This document shows, one piece after another, positions 63,384 to 64,000 of a stretch of 64,000 bases of DNA. This stretch comes from Aridibaculum aurantiacum (lineage in GTDB: Bacteria; Bacteroidota; Bacteroidia; Chitinophagales; Chitinophagaceae), in contig NZ_JAFEWC010000001.1 in the NCBI RefSeq assembly GCF_017355875.1, positions 1,364,001 to 1,428,000 of the forward strand. The letters run 5' to 3'. Under the pieces are notes generated by a model. The model was not told where the DNA came from. It saw only the letters and a program-made list of their open reading frames with translations, and did not search any database. The first letter of the stretch is position 1, and the number at the start of each line of letters is the position of its first letter. The position numbers and the translations under genes were made by a program.

Positions 63384-63495
63384 AGCGAAAACATCCAGCA
63401 TCTGCTATCAGTTGTTTGTCATCTCGCTTCATACCAACAAGTAAAGCCTCGCGCCTGCCATCCAGCATCATTATATAATCATCTACTAAAGAACT

Positions 63496-63588
63496 ATCTC
63501 TAACGCCTCACGCTTGCAATCCAGTATCCAGCATCCAGCATCATCATTTAAATCAACCGCCCTCAAACTAATCTCTAACGCCTCACGC
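63496..63588. repeat. Direct 18-nt repeat pair with ATCCAGCATC motifs
   Basis: The 18-mer ATCTCTAACGCCTCACGC occurs at 63496-63513 and 63571-63588 without mismatch. ATCCAGCATC is found near 63393, 63459 and 63531-63542, the last in overlapping tandem. Confidence 0.7.
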
Positions 63589-63644
63589 CTATAAGTCAAG
63601 CCCCCAAATCTTAAATCCGCAATGTAAAATCCTAAATTATCATT

Positions 63645-64000
63645 CTATCCTTCAGCTTTTTTCTGCCTGCGTAGTTGCTGGTAATCGAGGAAGTAAATAA
63701 ATTTAACTGTAACCTCATTGCTGTGCGGGACCTGGAAGACCTGGTTGAGGTTTTTGCTGTAGTTCCTATTGACAATGCCATTGATAGCAGCGTCTGGACC
63801 TAAAGCATTTTTCCATGCTACGATCAGGCGGCTGCCCAGCCTGAAGTCCCAGGTGTAAAACATGTCCATGTTAAACACGTTGAAGTTCCGGTCAGCATTG
63901 TTGATGAAAGGCCTGTCTGTCCAATGCCCATCGGCCTGCACATCGTGAAAAGACAGGTAGTGCACTTTGCTCCAGTAATGCCTTGCACGCATGGTTAGGT
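63645..64000 (-). CDS. C-terminal end of a DUF5916 protein (partial, cut by window edge)
   Basis: About 118 residues are visible and the frame stays open to base 64000, so the gene begins outside the window. The end GRLIVAWKNALGPDAA-like stretch, FNVFNMDMFYTWDFRLGSRL and the closing VKFIYFLDYQQLR match the C-terminal barrel part of DUF5916 proteins (large exported proteins with an N-terminal CBM9-like domain). The internal Met at 63992 is not the true start. Confidence 0.82.
   Translation of the reverse strand, partial: LTMRARHYWSKVHYLSFHDVQADGHWTDRPFINNADRNFNVFNMDMFYTWDFRLGSRLIVAWKNALGPDAAINGIVNRNYSKNLNQVFQVPHSNEVTVKFIYFLDYQQLRRQKKAEG

Larger units (their letters stand above)
63225..63644. 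other. 420-bp spacer of low-complexity and repeated sequence
   Basis: No convincing gene. The left part is A/G-rich low-complexity sequence (63271-63390); the right part is made of short imperfect repeats around ATCCAGCATC and ATCTCTAACGCCTCACGC. It separates the sigma gene from the DUF5916 gene, both on the minus strand. Confidence 0.7.

Noticed and set aside
63271-63600. CRISPR array in the repeat-rich spacer
   Set aside because: Repeats are short, uneven in spacing and low in complexity, and there are no cas genes in the window.

Overview
The window looks like a chromosomal segment of a Bacteroidota bacterium, most likely family Chitinophagaceae. The pointers are type IX secretion (T9SS) proteins of the PorU and PorV/PorQ families, a T9SS type A C-terminal sorting domain, DUF1573, DUF2911 and DUF5916 proteins, a fused alpha/beta 2-oxoacid dehydrogenase E1, a Bacteroidota-style Nif3/zinc-ribbon pair, and -7 boxes of the TAnnTTTG type in place of -10 boxes. 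Shine-Dalgarno sequences are generally absent. I see no phage, insertion sequence, integrase, CRISPR array or rRNA. One tRNA (Gln, TTG) is present. The species call is inference; no marker gene was compared.

Layout. 0-2.2 kb: a bactofilin operon with a membrane-anchored coiled-coil protein, two AtpZ/AtpI-like small membrane proteins and a SprT-like metalloprotein. 2.2-6 kb: GNAT acetyltransferase, a KtrB/KtrA-type potassium uptake pair and a small outer-membrane barrel. 6-13.6 kb (minus strand): sucC, a TPR lipoprotein-sized exported protein, zinc-ribbon/Nif3 pair, a class I/II aminotransferase and two DUF1573 proteins. 13.8-24.3 kb: fused branched-chain-type E1, M20 amidohydrolase, queA, a 1240-residue TraB/GumN protein, AMP nucleosidase and an orphan HsdR_N-domain protein. 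24.3-30.3 kb (mostly minus): glutamate dehydrogenase, the cytochrome c maturation genes ccmB-ccmC-ccmD, thymidine kinase and the Kdo transferase waaA, with one plus-strand Pro/Glu-rich protein of unknown role.

30.4-36 kb is a tightly packed plus-strand nucleotide-sugar operon (DegT aminotransferase, UDP-glucose dehydrogenase, UDP-xylose synthase, a second UDP-sugar dehydrogenase, RmlD), followed by a histidine kinase whose N-terminus carries a complete ethylene-receptor (ETR1-type) copper/ethylene-binding signature. 37.8-43.1 kb holds an ATP-grasp protein, tRNA-Gln and divergent cyanophycin synthetase and cyanophycinase genes, that is, a nitrogen-storage pair. 43-47.8 kb has a GH125 mannosidase, an SGNH hydrolase, an alpha/beta hydrolase and tyrS. 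48-59.3 kb is an unusual T9SS block: two giant gingipain-fold (C25) PorU-like proteins flank a PorV/PorQ-like barrel. 59.3-64 kb ends with an RDD protein, a GspG-like membrane protein, DUF2911, an anti-sigma/TonB-like fusion with its ECF-type sigma factor, a repeat-rich spacer and the C-terminus of a DUF5916 protein cut by the window edge.

The most promising unusual items are the ethylene-receptor-like kinase, the PorU-PorV-PorU arrangement with two different C-terminal domains, the transenvelope anti-sigma fusion, the peptidase-less partner of bactofilin, and a 25-nt intergenic repeat seen twice.
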